A DNA stretch of 64,000 nt from Apteryx mantelli (lineage: Eukaryota > Chordata > Aves > Apterygiformes > Apterygidae), in contig NC_090020.1 in NCBI RefSeq assembly GCF_036417845.1, forward strand, positions 37,680,425 through 37,744,424, read 5' to 3'. Both the position numbers and the translations under genes were made by a program. This document shows, in pieces, positions 35,261 to 46,970 of the stretch. The notes beneath the pieces are model-generated. The model saw only the letters and a program-made list of their open reading frames with translations. It was not told the origin of the DNA and did no database searches. Position 1 is the first letter of the stretch; every line of letters begins with the position of its first letter.

Positions 35261-36089
35261 AGAAGGCTGCTCTCAAAGGCTTGAGAAACTTGGGCCACCA
35301 CGTATTGCAGGAATCGTTTTGCAACAACCTCCTCAAGCCCAATGAAAGCGGGTGATTATTATATTAGCAAGTAATTTGTGGAGAATTGCAACCTTCTGCT
35401 GCGCAAAGCATGGCAGCACACCCTGGAGAGCGCTCCCAGCACAGGGAAGGGCATTTTTCTTTTATAAAGACCCATTCCTAAGGCAGACAAAAAGGTCTGA
35501 CGGACAAAAAGCAGCTAGGCAGTGACCTCAATCAATCCCTGTAGTAATTGTAACAGCTGTATAGGTATTGTAAGGCATTCGATCAATAACCAAAACTTAT
35601 TTATCAGAATAAATAGTTATTAGATCTTTTGAATTTCCTATATAAGTTTTCTGTTCACCCAATCTAACAGAGGGTGCGGTGGAAAAGTAGTCGGGAAGAC
35701 TCGCCATGAGTGGGCAAGCAGATGTGAAAGCCAATAGGGCAGACAGCTCACTTCAAGGATGCTTCACGCCTGTGAATGCAAGGTTTCTTATCAAAAGAAG
35801 TGAAGGGAATCAGATGCACTTTCCAGAGATGTGAAGCAGTATCATGTACCACAAAGTAACCTGGGAGCCAATCTGACATGAATAGGAGGCCAGAAGATGG
35901 TTGTAAAACTTTGGCCCTAAATGATAGGACTCAGGAACAGCCATATTAGAGAAAAGGAGGCGTTCATACTGACTACTTTCATTATAGAGTGTCTGGAGTA
36001 CTTCTGTCCTAATAAATAACTATTTATTTGAAGAAAGCTGTTTTGTCCATCATTCACTGCAGAGATCTGCAGGGTTGCGAGTACATTAT

Positions 36090-36260
36090 ATAAAAACTGC
36101 TGTACGGAGTCAGACCAAAGCTCCCGCCAACCTTGCAGCTGGTGTCTGGCCGTGGCCAGTTGCAGATGTCTAGGGAAGGATAAGGGAACAGAGGAAGTAT
36201 GTAATGCCGGTCCGAGCCAAGGGACGAACGAGTGACTGTAACCCAGGACGTAGCTAAGAG
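36090..36260 (-). mobile_element. CR1 LINE 3'-end fragment
   Basis: The plus strand reads GGAGTCAGACCAAAG and then GTCTGGCCGTGGCCAGTTGC, matching the reverse complement of the CR1 3' tail common in turtles, crocodilians and birds (GGTCAGACCAAAGG... GACAGTGGCCAGTG). The LINE is therefore on the minus strand with its 3' end near 36090. It is heavily diverged and has no coding part. Confidence 0.65.
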
Positions 36261-37409
36261 GTGAAAACCTCATCTTGCCGACTTCAAAATGCACGCAAGG
36301 GAATGACCTGAAACACAGGCGCTATGCTTAGATAAGAGACCAGGAGAGGTTAGGAGTGCACTTGGCACAGGTGCTGTTACACATGCAGTGGCAAAATTTG
36401 TAGAGGGTTGTGAATTCCTAAGCACCAACAGCAGTGAAAAGAAGTAGCATGGCATTCAAAAGCAAAATGCTCTTCCAGAAACAGGGAAAAGCGGAGAATA
36501 CAGGCAGGAAAGAAAAGTCTGGGAATTCCAGCAAATGACCAGATAGACTGAAGGAGAGCGATGCAACTTGGCTCGCAACAGCAGATAAAGACGATTAATT
36601 GGGTGTATTCTGAGCACTAAAAACATAATGTGGGGCAGAGAGTCCAGCAGGACTGAAAGCTTTGGGGACAATCAGAAAGCGGTCTGTGACTAGCTATTTG
36701 CAGAAGACCCAGTCTGTGCTTTTTATGCTGCTTTTCACAAGGGAGGGCCAAGATTCCTGAACTGCTTTACAAACTATTTTATTTAAAGTAGATGATGAAA
36801 ATATACACTAAGAAGGAAAACTACTCAGGCCCAGAAGAGGAAAGTAAGGAGAAAGAGCAACATCTTTTTCATCAGAAATACAAATTGCTGTTACATCAAG
36901 CTGCTTTTTATAATGGAAATAAATTAAAATACTTACAGGTGGAGGAAACCTGTAAGCACTTAAGAGCACTTTCAATTTGCACAATCTTATGATAAAGGTC
37001 TGGAAGAGCCCACAAATACAAAGTCACTTTACGGAGGGAGCCGCAAGTAGTAGTAGTTTCTTAAAAAAAAATGAATTCCTGAGCAGGGACCTACTCTCCA
37101 GGTTTAATGACTTCAGGAGCCCCGGGGTCACCCACATATGTTCAGAAATGCATTCGCCTCCCCCCTGCCCCGTTTCCATTTCTGAATTACCTAACCCTTA
37201 ACCCCATTAGCTCTCTCATCTTCGAGCACAACATGTTATTCCTGTGCCGTCAGTGCCATCATGTTTGCACTAACGTCTGGAACTCATCAATGCTTTTCCC
37301 TTTATTTCATTGTCAGCGAAGAAAAGGAAAAGGAGGCGAGTTCATGAGTGAGGAGGCACACTGAATTTTATCTGAACTCCTCGAACACACTAATGACCGT
37401 GCTTAAAAG

Positions 37410-37910
37410 AAGAGGTTGTGCCCCGGTACGAAGCATGCTGCATTGCGAATAGCATTTCCAGAGACCGTCCCCGTGCTGGAAAGGGAGCTGCCGGCAAAAC
37501 CCCCAGCAGGGGAGAAAAGGGGATTGGGGGGGGGGGGGCGGGACGCTGATCTGCGGAAGAGGCCTGGACCCCGGGCTGGCAGGGAGCGGAGGAGAAACAG
37601 CGGAGAGGGAGCAGCAGGGCTGGAAGCAGCTGCGGGAGACTTTACAGCTTTCTCTTCCCCTCCCCAGGCTGAGCGTTGTAGGCTCCTTCTCCTCAATCCC
37701 CTCAGGTGTTGGACCCCCACCCTAAGGACCGCCAGGACACCAGCCCCTCGCCGGTCCCCACAGCTGCTGACACGCTTCCCCGTCCCATGACGAGAACCAG
37801 AGCTGGGAGCTTGCACTCATATTAGGGGTGGGAAAGGCCCAGGGCTCCCGGGGCGGCCGGAAAAGAGCGCCGGGGAAGTAGGAAGCGGGGCCTCGGCGGG
37901 GTGTGAGCTG
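37410..37910. promoter_or_regulatory. CpG-rich island in MINAR2 intron 1, 0.7 kb past exon 1
   Basis: About 500 bp with high GC and frequent CpG, including a 13-G run and a GGGGCGGCCGG cluster near 37850. It could act as the main or an alternative promoter region for MINAR2, or drive antisense transcription. Open frames on both strands (37403-37816 minus, 37416-37790 plus) are compositional. Confidence 0.45.
37526..37538. repeat. Poly-G run (13 G)
   Basis: Homopolymer of 13 G within the CpG-rich island. Confidence 0.9.
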
Positions 37911-38627
37911 ATGCAGCTGGGCTGCTTCTCATCCACAGCTCAACGTCTTCCCCCTGAGCTCCAGGGCCTCCAGCGCACAGGGCAGATTTACCAAGAAACT
38001 GCTACTGCCTCCCTATAGGAATTTGCATTAACACGGTCAGTACGTTCCACACTTAAAACAGTCTTCTATCAGGGTAGCAGAAAGGTGAAAGCAGAAAAAC
38101 AAGGCAAAACAGAGGAAGCTGCTGTAAACTATGCAGACATATAAGCCAGCAAGATACTAGCAAGAATCTCTAATGCCGTATAGCACTTCATTGGGTTAGG
38201 GGAATACAGCCTGGATTTTAGGTTTAAGCCTGATTTTTATCTCCCATGGACTTCTTTTCCCATCTTTCTCCTACCTCGAATTTCTTTAGTGGGGGAGGTT
38301 CATCAGCCCCCTTAGTACAACTAAATGCAATTTGTTATTAAGAGACTTGCTGGGAAATGCTATGAAAATGCTACAACAAGCAGTAAAAAGCCTAACGTAT
38401 TTAAATAAAGTAGGTGGACCACCACAAAGATGGTGACCCTTCTCCTGGAGCCTGACCCTCCCTGAAGTCAATGGGAAAACTTCCAGGGATATCAGTGGTG
38501 TGGATTCAGTGGGGACACTGGAAGCTGAATCAATAGCAGAAGGCTCAGACTTGCATGTTGTTTGTCTCCAGATACCCCAACCGAGGTAGAAAAATCAGGA
38601 AAAAAGTCAGCCTCTGTTAGTCCTTAC

Positions 38628-38792
38628 CTGTAAATAGACTCTGTTGTGCCACCGCTGCACTCCAGGTAAAGCTGCTTCTGGGAATTTTGCCAGGCTGGCT
38701 TGGAGGAAGGCAGGGTTTTTCACTAAAGACTTCACCTCCAGTTGTAGGAATTTATCAGGATGGTTGTTGTTTGGCAAAACAGAGAAATCCAT
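38628..38792 (-). CDS. MINAR2: MINAR2 (KIAA1024L) exon 1 with start codon
   Basis: The first coding exon, 55 codons. It starts at ATG 38792-38790 in a strong context (A at -3, G at +4) and ends at CAG before the donor GTAAGG at 38627. It begins MDFSVLPNNNHPDKFLQLEV, nearly identical to the human N terminus MDLSVLPNNNHPDKFLQL, which fixes the start. The frame is open for a further 53 codons upstream, to about 38951, but has no ATG, so that stretch is best read as 5'UTR. No signal peptide is visible; the only membrane segment is at the far C terminus. The gene lies between ADAMTS19 and CHSY3 on the same strand, as in mammals. Confidence 0.96.
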
Positions 38793-40479
38793 GTTTCCCT
38801 CCTGTTGAGTAATAGTGAAAACAGCCCAAGCTCCCGCTTCCTGGCTGTGCACGCTCCTTCTATTATTAATGACGTGAAGAAGGATACGACAGTTTCCTGA
38901 AACTGTATCTGACCCCTGTTTGGTGTCAGGCTCACTTATATCATCTACCAATGATAAAAGATGATTTAGAAGCGGCAGAGCAGACAGGACGTGTTTCTTT
39001 AAGTGCCTAGCTTAAGTTTTTGAGTTCAAGGTCTATTTTAATAGATACATATGTGCTCATTAAATTTAACAGAGTATCAGTGAGTAGATGCATGAGACAC
39101 TTAAATGCATACCAGCATTTCCTCAAGTGACCTGCCAAAAATTTCAAGCTTACAGTACTTCAAAGCAAGCTCTTTTTTTCAGAAAATTAGAAGCAGTTCA
39201 CAGTGCAAAGCAAGGAGCAGCACAAGTCCTCCTTTTCTGTGGCGGTACCAGGACACCTTATTGTGCTATGCTGGTCAGTACCATTTTACCACGACTGCTA
39301 TGACATGTACTTCCGTAGGTTCAGGGGTTTCTTTGACAGTAAATTCTTCTTTGCATGCGGAAATATTAGTTTGTTTGAAGCAATTGATAACAGAAGTGTT
39401 CTTCAGGGAATTGTCTCTGCTCCTGTCCAAGTGAATGGAAAACCTCTTACTGACTTGAATGGTGTGGCATCAGTCCCTCAACTTCCATTATTTTATTTTG
39501 AGATTGGCTATTTTTTGTCAGCATTTTGTAAGTATTAAGTTCTTTTGACTTTCAGCTATGAAATTCCCTTTAATCATCATAGTCATCGTTTACGATCAGC
39601 AAAAGTAACCTCATATTTAGGTTAACCTTGTATTCAAACCTTTCAGTTTTCGTAAGACACGTTTCATTTCTGGTAACACTGTCACATAGGAAAAGTTTTT
39701 TGAAAGTTCATTTTTGAAATCTAGAAAAACCTACTTTGGATTGAGTTAAGCACTGGGAATTAGGGCATCACAAAACTTTTACCTTGTACTTAGACCAGAG
39801 AATCACTAAACAGAAATTACACTGACCAATCCATTTTTCTTACACAGGATTGCTGAAATTTAAAAGGAAAATAAAACCAGTAAGCCATTTTTGAAATTTT
39901 AATAATGTGAGGTGCTATTGTAACAAACAAATAATTTGATATACATATCAGTTAAAACCACTTATCTAATTAAAAAGCTCATGAATTTTTCCTGCATATA
40001 TTTATTGGCAATTATTTGACAGAATGATTGTCAATTATTAATCTGTTGCTTTTCAAGAAGAAACTCATATTAGAGTTTCAGATTAGTCTGTATTTTTGAC
40101 CAGCCACAAAACAGACGGTAGGGATCATTTTTGCTGACTGGACATACACACTCCTGAGGAACCTGCTGCTAAATTTACAGCTCTTTTTTTTTCCAGCATA
40201 GTGAAGACCTGAAGCTCTGTAACACACCTTCATAATGTACTGTTAGTGACTATCACGAAGTTACTGTTCCAGATCTACCATAACAGGTAGTCACTCTGTT
40301 TCCCTGTGCAGAACTAAAAGAGTAATAATTAGTGTTCTAAAATACAACCACACCTTCTCTCTTCAGCGTACATTCCCTTTTTAGCATCCCTATGAACACA
40401 GAATTTTTCCATGTTACTGTGGCACACAAGGTGGGGTGCAGCTGTGAAAAATTACTTACTGACACAACTTCATCACATA
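38793..40479. other. MINAR2 5' flank and intergenic DNA
   Basis: The first 160 bp above the ATG are probably 5'UTR. Beyond that the DNA is AT-rich. Three overlapping plus-strand frames are open at 39088-39538, but I recognise no protein. No CpG island marks a promoter immediately upstream, unlike at CHSY3. Confidence 0.55.
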
Positions 40480-41740
40480 AAAACATAAAAATGCCCTACT
40501 GGGTCCAACCACCTAAGCCCAAGATCTAGCTGGCTTTTTTCCTACTATTTTTATAGAGCCAATAACTTAAGACTACGGTAACCAATGACACCAAGATCTT
40601 TCTCCAGATCTGTAACTGCCAGTTGCAAGTCTGGTATCTTGTAAGCATAGTATAGGCTATTTTTCCATACTTGCACTACCTTACATTTATCCACAATGAA
40701 GTCCATCAGCTAACATTTTGCCCAGTCACTCAGTTTTGTGAGGTCCTTCTGGAGTTCCTAGCTGTTGAGACAACACTTGCTAATCCAAAAGAGCTTAACA
40801 TCATCTGCAGAGTTGGAAATCTCAGAGTTTACTCTTTTCCTCCAGACATTGATGAAAATGTTGAACAAAACACCATCATCATTCCTTGGAGAACCACACT
40901 GCTGACCCTTCTCCATCCTGAAAAGCAACTGTTGAGCTCCACCTTTTGCTTTCTATCCTTTAACCAGCTTTCAAACCATAAAAAGGCTGTTCTGCAGTCC
41001 TGTGTGAACATAGCTTCTCAAATATTCTTTAATGTGGAACTTTGTCAAAGATTTAAAATCCAAAGATACTGTATTTACCAGATCCCGTTTGTTTAGGACA
41101 CTACTGAAGCCATGCTGACTCCTTCCCAACAGCCCACCTTTGTCCATGTAGTCAGTGATCTTATTCTTTAATAAAGGCAACTACTGCACCAGGAAAAGAA
41201 CTCAAGACTCCTTAGCCCGTAGTACCCAGGATCCCCTGGTGACCCCTTTTTCTGTAGCTAGGAATTACATTGCAACTTGCCAGCCCTCTGGCACAGGGGC
41301 TGTTTGAAACGACAGGTTACGCACCATGGCCAGCAGTTCTGTAATTTCACCATTGTGTTCTTTCAGGATTCCCACCCTAGTTACTTATTAACATCTAATT
41401 TACCAGTTGGTCTAATATTCTTGTATATTTACTTTAAATTAATCCAGCTTTTCTGACCATCCCACTATAAGGAATGGGCAAGGTATGAGAAACTGTACAA
41501 CATTTCAGCAATAAGGGCTAATGCAGAGGCTTCACTGAACTTCCCTTTCATAGCCTTGTCATCTCCAAGTGACTCTTTCATATCTGTGTTATCAAGAGGT
41601 CCCACTGATTGTCTAGTTGTCTTCCTGCTTTTGATGTATTTCAAGTCCCTTTTACTATAGGTTTGGATATCGGTTTCTACAGGGCTCTTCAAAATCTTTT
41701 GGGGTTCATAATTTCCTGTTTACATTTGACCTGCCATGTT
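40480..41740 (-). mobile_element. CR1-type LINE remnant with reverse transcriptase, broken
   Basis: Minus-strand translation in shifting frames gives, in 5' to 3' order, the pre-RT linker motif YIKSRKTTRQSVGPL (about 41638-41594), the QHGFS and LDF...H motifs of the RT fingers/palm (41180-40971), NWLK-like SWLKDRKQ with WRRV and QG (about 41000-40870), the ADD catalytic motif (40808-40800, reading SADDVKLF), and the thumb-like LQ.DL..L.DW segment followed by DKCKVVQV and EKDLGV. The 3' end near 40480 has the ACATAAAAACATAAAAATG tail with TACTGGGTCCAACC. The copy is degraded by frameshifts and stops and is not functional. The motif order identifies a CR1/L3-clade element. It lies between ADAMTS19 and MINAR2 and is the longest recognisable repeat in the window. 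Confidence 0.87.
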
Positions 41741-44206
41741 TTAGGGCCTCTCTTGCTCGCCTCATGCAAGCAAATGTTCCATTTTTGATCTCTTTCACAA
41801 CAGGCTAATGACACTGTCTCTTTGTCCTCGAAGATGACAATGGAAACTGAAAGAAAAAATAAAAACAAAACAAAACAAAACCCATCCTCCAGAATGAAAC
41901 AACAAATACCGTCCAGAATAAATGACATCATATTAAAATTCTGGTATTCCTTTTCTCTTTCAGAAAGGTATAAGAAGGGGTAACTCATAACTTTTGGTCA
42001 CTGCTGCATTTAGCCAGTATGCATCTACAATGAAGTATCCCCACTGCGCACTGGCCTAGCACAAGCCCTGTGCACCACTTAAATCCCACTTAATCTATCA
42101 AAATAGAGCCTAAGTGGGATTTAATTAGCAGAGAAGTCTACTTGAGTCCCTGTGAACTGGAGTGAATTTCACCTTTACTTGCCAGCTGAACTTGACTGAT
42201 TTGAAATTCATTAGTTGAAGTGTTACATATTCATCAGGCTGGAAGAAAAACACATTCATGCAGAGAGATCATTACTGGGGGTGGGGGCAGGGGGGGGAAC
42301 CAACTCCAAACCGAGTAAATTGGGGTGTGAATGTCTACTGGTGCAGATGGCAAGTGCTTCCCTGCGCACAGCTGGGAAGCGCTGCCAGCTGGGTCTGTGG
42401 CACTGCCCTGCACAGACCCACCGAGCGTGCTGGGACCCAGGCCACAGGCTGGGCGCACGCCCCAAAGCTGCTGATCATTTTCTAACAAAACAGATGCTTT
42501 GGTCTCTGTTGCTTCTCCAAATGCTAACGGAGTGCATCAAAACAGCAAAAGCAAAATGAACTTGCTTTGAAACTCCTTCAGAGAAGGAATTAAGAGGCAT
42601 TTTTGCTATGTAAACACAGACCTGCTTCCAAATGATTCACATACAGCTAATTAATAGTTTTGTACTATAGATACCGAAGGAATTAAAGCTGGAGCTGAGA
42701 TTAGAACCTCCTGGTTTCACTCACTATATTTATAGAGAACGTTCATTTTGCTGTGCAACTTTCCATCCTTGGTCCCTATTCAAATGCCTTTCCTTTTGCG
42801 ACGTGCTATAAGGATGATTGGAGCACAATTCACTCAGCTCTTTTCAACAGACGCAGGCAGGGTTAAAAATGTACTTCTCCATTTTGCGATAAAGTCAGCT
42901 TTCTTGTTCATGAAATACTCAGAAACAGCAGAGCATAAACATTTAAAATTGTGTGGCTGATATCCCCAGTTGAAAAAAGAGAAGTCCTCTTGCCCTTACT
43001 TTGGAGACACCTTAACATTTGTTTGATTTTTGTTGTTGTGGTTATTCAACAAGTGCAGAAGCATTTGTAGGACTGGATTCTGGGTAAGGATGAAGAAAAC
43101 TTAAAATAATGATCGTTTTTTATGCCTGGCAACTACAATAATTCCATTATATTTTAAAATGCGTGTCTGTGACACTGAGGAGTTATGTACAACAGCAGCT
43201 GAGCTTTCTGTGCATCGATATGGCACTGTGTCATTTTAATTATACAAAATATATCTTCACACTCCATAATGTCAGAGTTATTTTTTCTTCTTTACTTTTT
43301 AAAACCAAAGTGTATTTAATTTAAAATCTTACATGAGCACATCATTAAAGCTGCAGTTTTTGAATGTATGGCAGTATCTGCCAAACCCAACACATTACAG
43401 CTATTTGAAAGAACATATATTGATTTCAATGGGAGGGAAGAATGCCACTAAGTATTCTTCCTTGATATGACTGCCATCCTGACTGGTGAGCCTCAGTATA
43501 TTAAATCTTGTGCAGGTATCTACATCACATCTATAAAGGAGACTCCATGGAGAGATTTAAAAGGCACATTTGCTCAAATCAGAAAAGGTGCATTCCTTTC
43601 ATTTGCTTTGGGCACAAAATAGGAACCTGAATCTATTACTTATGCCTACCAACAAGCACGGTAATTTAATACACGGTAGTTACTACAAAGATGTCAGATG
43701 CTTAGGGCAGTCTACTGGAACACTGCAGTAATTCAGCGTGGATCCAGAGTTCCCCTTTCTGCAGAGCCTTGAAGGGAGGCAAGTTCACATTAAATTGTTA
43801 GAGTGATTACTACATCCTGTGATGCCTTTCAGACCCATTTCTCCAGCTGTCTTGCCCACAGGGTTTGCTCTCCTACGTATTTTCAGAGCAGGCCTAATGG
43901 CTTGCATTACGAAAGGGAGGCAGAGGTCTTACTCCTCTCCCACAGCCAAGTTCAGTGGTTACAGAACTCACTGGAGATACTAGCTTCTGCTCCACTGAAT
44001 ATTACTTTATTATATCTTACTTTTCATATACCAAGCTTCACAAAGGGTTATGTCTGCCTGCAGCCAGAGAAAGCCAGGAGACAGGAGACATTTGCTGTAG
44101 GCAGTACTGTAGCAGTTCCCTGCTCCTACGCAGGTCTCAGTGGATTCTGCTATCAGACATGGATGCCCAAATAGGAAAAATGCAAGTAACAAAAGAAGCT
44201 TTACTT
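41741..44206. other. Intergenic DNA between ADAMTS19 and MINAR2
   Basis: Mostly AT-rich. A GC-richer patch at 42270-42480 has open frames on both strands but no recognised protein. A weakly MIR-like string occurs near 42680-42725. A 99-codon minus frame at 41689-41988 may contain the very start of the LINE remnant; I could not define that boundary. Confidence 0.55.
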
Positions 44207-44212
44207 TTTATT
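44207..44212 (-). terminator. Candidate distal ADAMTS19 poly(A) signal
   Basis: AATAAA on the minus strand about 1.08 kb past the stop codon, followed by T-containing sequence. Alternatives at 44304-44309 and 44903-44908 are equally possible. Confidence 0.3.
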
Positions 44213-45204
44213 GAAAATGTAAAAATCATGTGAATCATGTACAATATTTTCTCATAAGGAAAATTTTAGCTGTTTCATAACGTTTCACAAAACTGTAAAA
44301 CATTTTATTTTTATAAAGACTTTTTCATAAAACAAAGATAAAACTAAAGTAGTATTACAAAGCTATTTTCTAAATCATCAACAGAGAACTGAAAATGTTT
44401 AACAGATTAACTCATACAAGTGGCAGGAGGAGGGGCTCTTCCATTTGTAAAACTGCAAGAGGACACACAAAGGTATAGAGGGGCATGGGTCTTTTCTTTC
44501 AAAATGTTTAAAATCAAGTGACATGTTAAAACAGTACAGACGTGATTTCATAGGATGGTACAAGTTCTAGGACTGCATTTCTCTACGCTACCTCGAACAG
44601 TGCAACAGTGATTCAGTGTAAATCTCTACAGTGTTTCATTGATTCAATACTTGTGTTCAAGTATGTGTCCATGAGAATGATCAAAATCCCTACGTAGCTA
44701 TTTTGATTTTCCTGTTTATAATAGGTTACAAGTTACAGTAGTCTCTCCTACAGTATGTTTCTAAATCAAATGAACTGATTTCACAATACATTCTGTAATA
44801 ACCTGTTCAATAATGTTAGCTAACTCACCTCAACATCTGTTGCAAAATACGCAAGATCATTCTGACTCTGAATGCCAAAAATATAATAAAATTAGGAAGG
44901 GCTTTATTTCCATATACAGCAAAACTATTCAGCTAAATTAAAATAAATTCAAGATAACATGATGGCTTTTTTTGGCAACAGAGAGACGACGCCTACTGAA
45001 AATAAACATTTAAAATACTAATTATTATTATTTTTTTAATTCTGATAAATGTATCCAAAATTGTTCATATAAAAATTAATTATGAAAACCTCAGAGGATA
45101 AAACAAGTAAGATGTCTAACCAAAACAATAAAGGATGTCTGGCAGGCAAAAATAAATTAATTTGATTAAATTATATGTAATCTGATAATATTTGGTCTGA
45201 AAAA

Positions 45205-45208
<4 letters not shown>

Positions 45209-45240
<32 letters not shown>
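45209..45240. repeat. (GT)16 microsatellite
   Basis: Sixteen perfect GT units on the plus strand. They would be transcribed as (AC)16 in the ADAMTS19 3'UTR, about 50 nt after the stop codon. Confidence 0.96.
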
Positions 45241-45242
<2 letters not shown>

Positions 45243-45291
45243 ATAAATAATAAGATTGTGAAGAGCTGAGAGCCAGCCAGCCTGACAGAGG

Positions 45292-45443
45292 TCAACTCTT
45301 TTGTTGCATTTTTTGCGCATAAAAGTCCCTGCATGTCTCACAGCAACGCTGATACCACCTCATGTCTTGACAGAGGTTCTTCTCTCGTATCACCCTGCAG
45401 TACACAGGCCACTGGTCTCCCAGGCACTTGAATGTTAAAGCAG
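45292..45443 (-). CDS. ADAMTS19: ADAMTS19 terminal coding exon (PLAC domain)
   Basis: The last coding exon. It starts after TTTCACAG at 45444 and ends at the stop TGA 45294-45292. It begins in phase 1, the CT completing the alanine codon whose G ends the previous exon, so the join reads SPRLAALTFKC. It encodes the PLAC (protease and lacunin) domain with six cysteines in the expected order: FKC, VYC, NLC, RCC and ETC, with [10 protein letters not shown] and [12 protein letters not shown] clearly visible. The protein then ends in a short polar tail, [11 protein letters not shown]. From family knowledge, the PLAC domain closes several ADAMTS proteases and ADAMTSL/papilin proteins and sits in the extracellular matrix. 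ADAMTS19 is an orphan protease; human loss of function has been tied to heart-valve disease. Confidence 0.95.
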
Positions 45444-46859
45444 CTGTGAAACGACAACAAAAAAAGATCAAATACACTTAACTAAGCGTTACACTTATTA
45501 GTGAAGAATCAGGTAGCAAAGGTGGAAAGGACACCAGAAGTGTATCCATGGATGGAAAAGGAGGATAATGTAGTTCAGATTTCAATAAAAGAAAAAAAAT
45601 CCTCATTATAATGGAAAAATCCTGATTATAATGCTGTCAAGTATTTTCAGCAGTAGAATTTTTGAAAGCCAGCTTACTGTTATAAATTAGAGTAAGTTGC
45701 ATTGAAACTTGAGAGAGGAGTAAACCTGTGTCTCTGCGCTGCACAAAGAGGAGCACAAAACAGCTCCAGACTCCAAGGATCGCAGGGCAGTGGCTTGGGC
45801 TGGGGTGGGGGCGCAAGAACCAGCTCCAGTGCAGTAGCACTGGGGCAGCAGCTCCAGCAAAGCAGCACTTGGACTGAGACAGGCGCCATTGCTGGAAAAA
45901 GAGGAGGCCTCAGCTTGAATGATACTAGAATGTGGTTCTCAGTTATGCCTATAAAGGGATTTTTTTTTTAATTTTTTTTTAAATTGGGGACAGGTAGGAA
46001 AAGGTATGGAACTAAAGCAAGGAGACTGCTGTTTGTTTTCCGATTCAACTTGGCGTGCAAGATATCAAGACTTTGTGCCATCTTGTAAATGAATGGAAAT
46101 TGAATAAAACTACACAACGACATCCCTAATTTTTCCCTGTAAGTGAAACAATCTGCTAGACCTTTAATTTTGTCCGGCCCCTTAGATCAAAGGGACCCAA
46201 ATATATTGTCTTGCTAGCTTGAATGCTACAGATGCCACACTATGAGGCATCCTTATAAGCACCGAGGTTTAAAGACGGTTAGAAAGTCCTGTGCTATACT
46301 TAGTAAAGCAAATCTACTCTATCCAGAAAAATGAAACTTACAGTACAGAATCAATAACCATCCGTACAGAGCAGATTTCAGCAATAGGTCAATATATTTG
46401 TCCAGTGGCCCAGTGATCTCATTTTTGCATCTCAAATGCACAGATACTGTGCATTTCTTACTTTTTCTCTTCTTTTAAAGTACATCCAAAATGTTGTTTT
46501 TAAAATTATCTTCCTAGTCCAATTGCCTGACTGCATTACCCTCTTTTTAGTCACTCCGATGGATTGTTCCTCCTCCATGTCAAAGTCAGGCTATTATTCC
46601 TTACCTCCATGTCTTTCAATAGCTTATCCTCACCCAGTTATTCAGGTTGCTCTATTAATACTCTATTGCCACTTTCTAACTGCAGGAATCCCTACCTGCC
46701 GACTTCTTTCTCAGAAACCTTCTAAAAATGAGAAGAATACCATACAAGCCCGAAAAGCCACCACTTTGTTCACTCTGCCTCCTCCCACGTTCTCTGTAGC
46801 AACCATGGGCATTCAGATGTAGAAACCTGACTATTCTTCATGTTGCCCAAAACAGGCTT

Positions 46860-46970
46860 ATTTTCATTTGTATTGTCTCTCTTCTTTTGAAGCCAACTGT
46901 TCACCCATCCACCTGTTTCACTTAAGTCCTTTTACAGTGCTTATCACAGAAGGGCCTGGGTGCCAAAACT
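46860..46970 (+). mobile_element. Possible ancient LINE/SINE 3' tail
   Basis: CTTTTACAGTGCTTATCACA followed by GGGCCTGG resembles the common amniote repeat tail TTTGTACAGCGCCTAGCACA...GGGGTCCTGG. The same family may be present at 62540-62660. The piece is short and diverged, so the family is uncertain. Confidence 0.4.

Larger units (their letters stand above)
31652..38627 (-). other. MINAR2: MINAR2 intron 1
   Basis: A 6,976-bp intron from GTAAGG to TTACAG. It contains two CpG-rich islands (about 34960-35260 and 37410-37910), a CR1 3'-end fragment at 36090-36260, a TTTTA pentanucleotide repeat at 33727-33760 and a 13-G run at 37526-37538. A possible repeat-derived patch lies near 32390-32480. 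I recognised no additional coding exon. Confidence 0.88.
44207..45291 (-). other. ADAMTS19: Probable ADAMTS19 3'UTR
   Basis: AT-rich DNA directly downstream of the ADAMTS19 stop codon on the minus strand, containing the (GT/AC)16 repeat. AATAAA signals on the minus strand are at 44908-44903, 44309-44304 and 44212-44207. The true end is not determinable from sequence alone; the span given ends at the most distal of the three. Confidence 0.45.

Noticed and set aside
34799-35284. 161-codon plus frame and 173-codon minus frame in MINAR2 intron 1
   Set aside because: They overlap each other on opposite strands in a CpG-rich patch; composition explains both.
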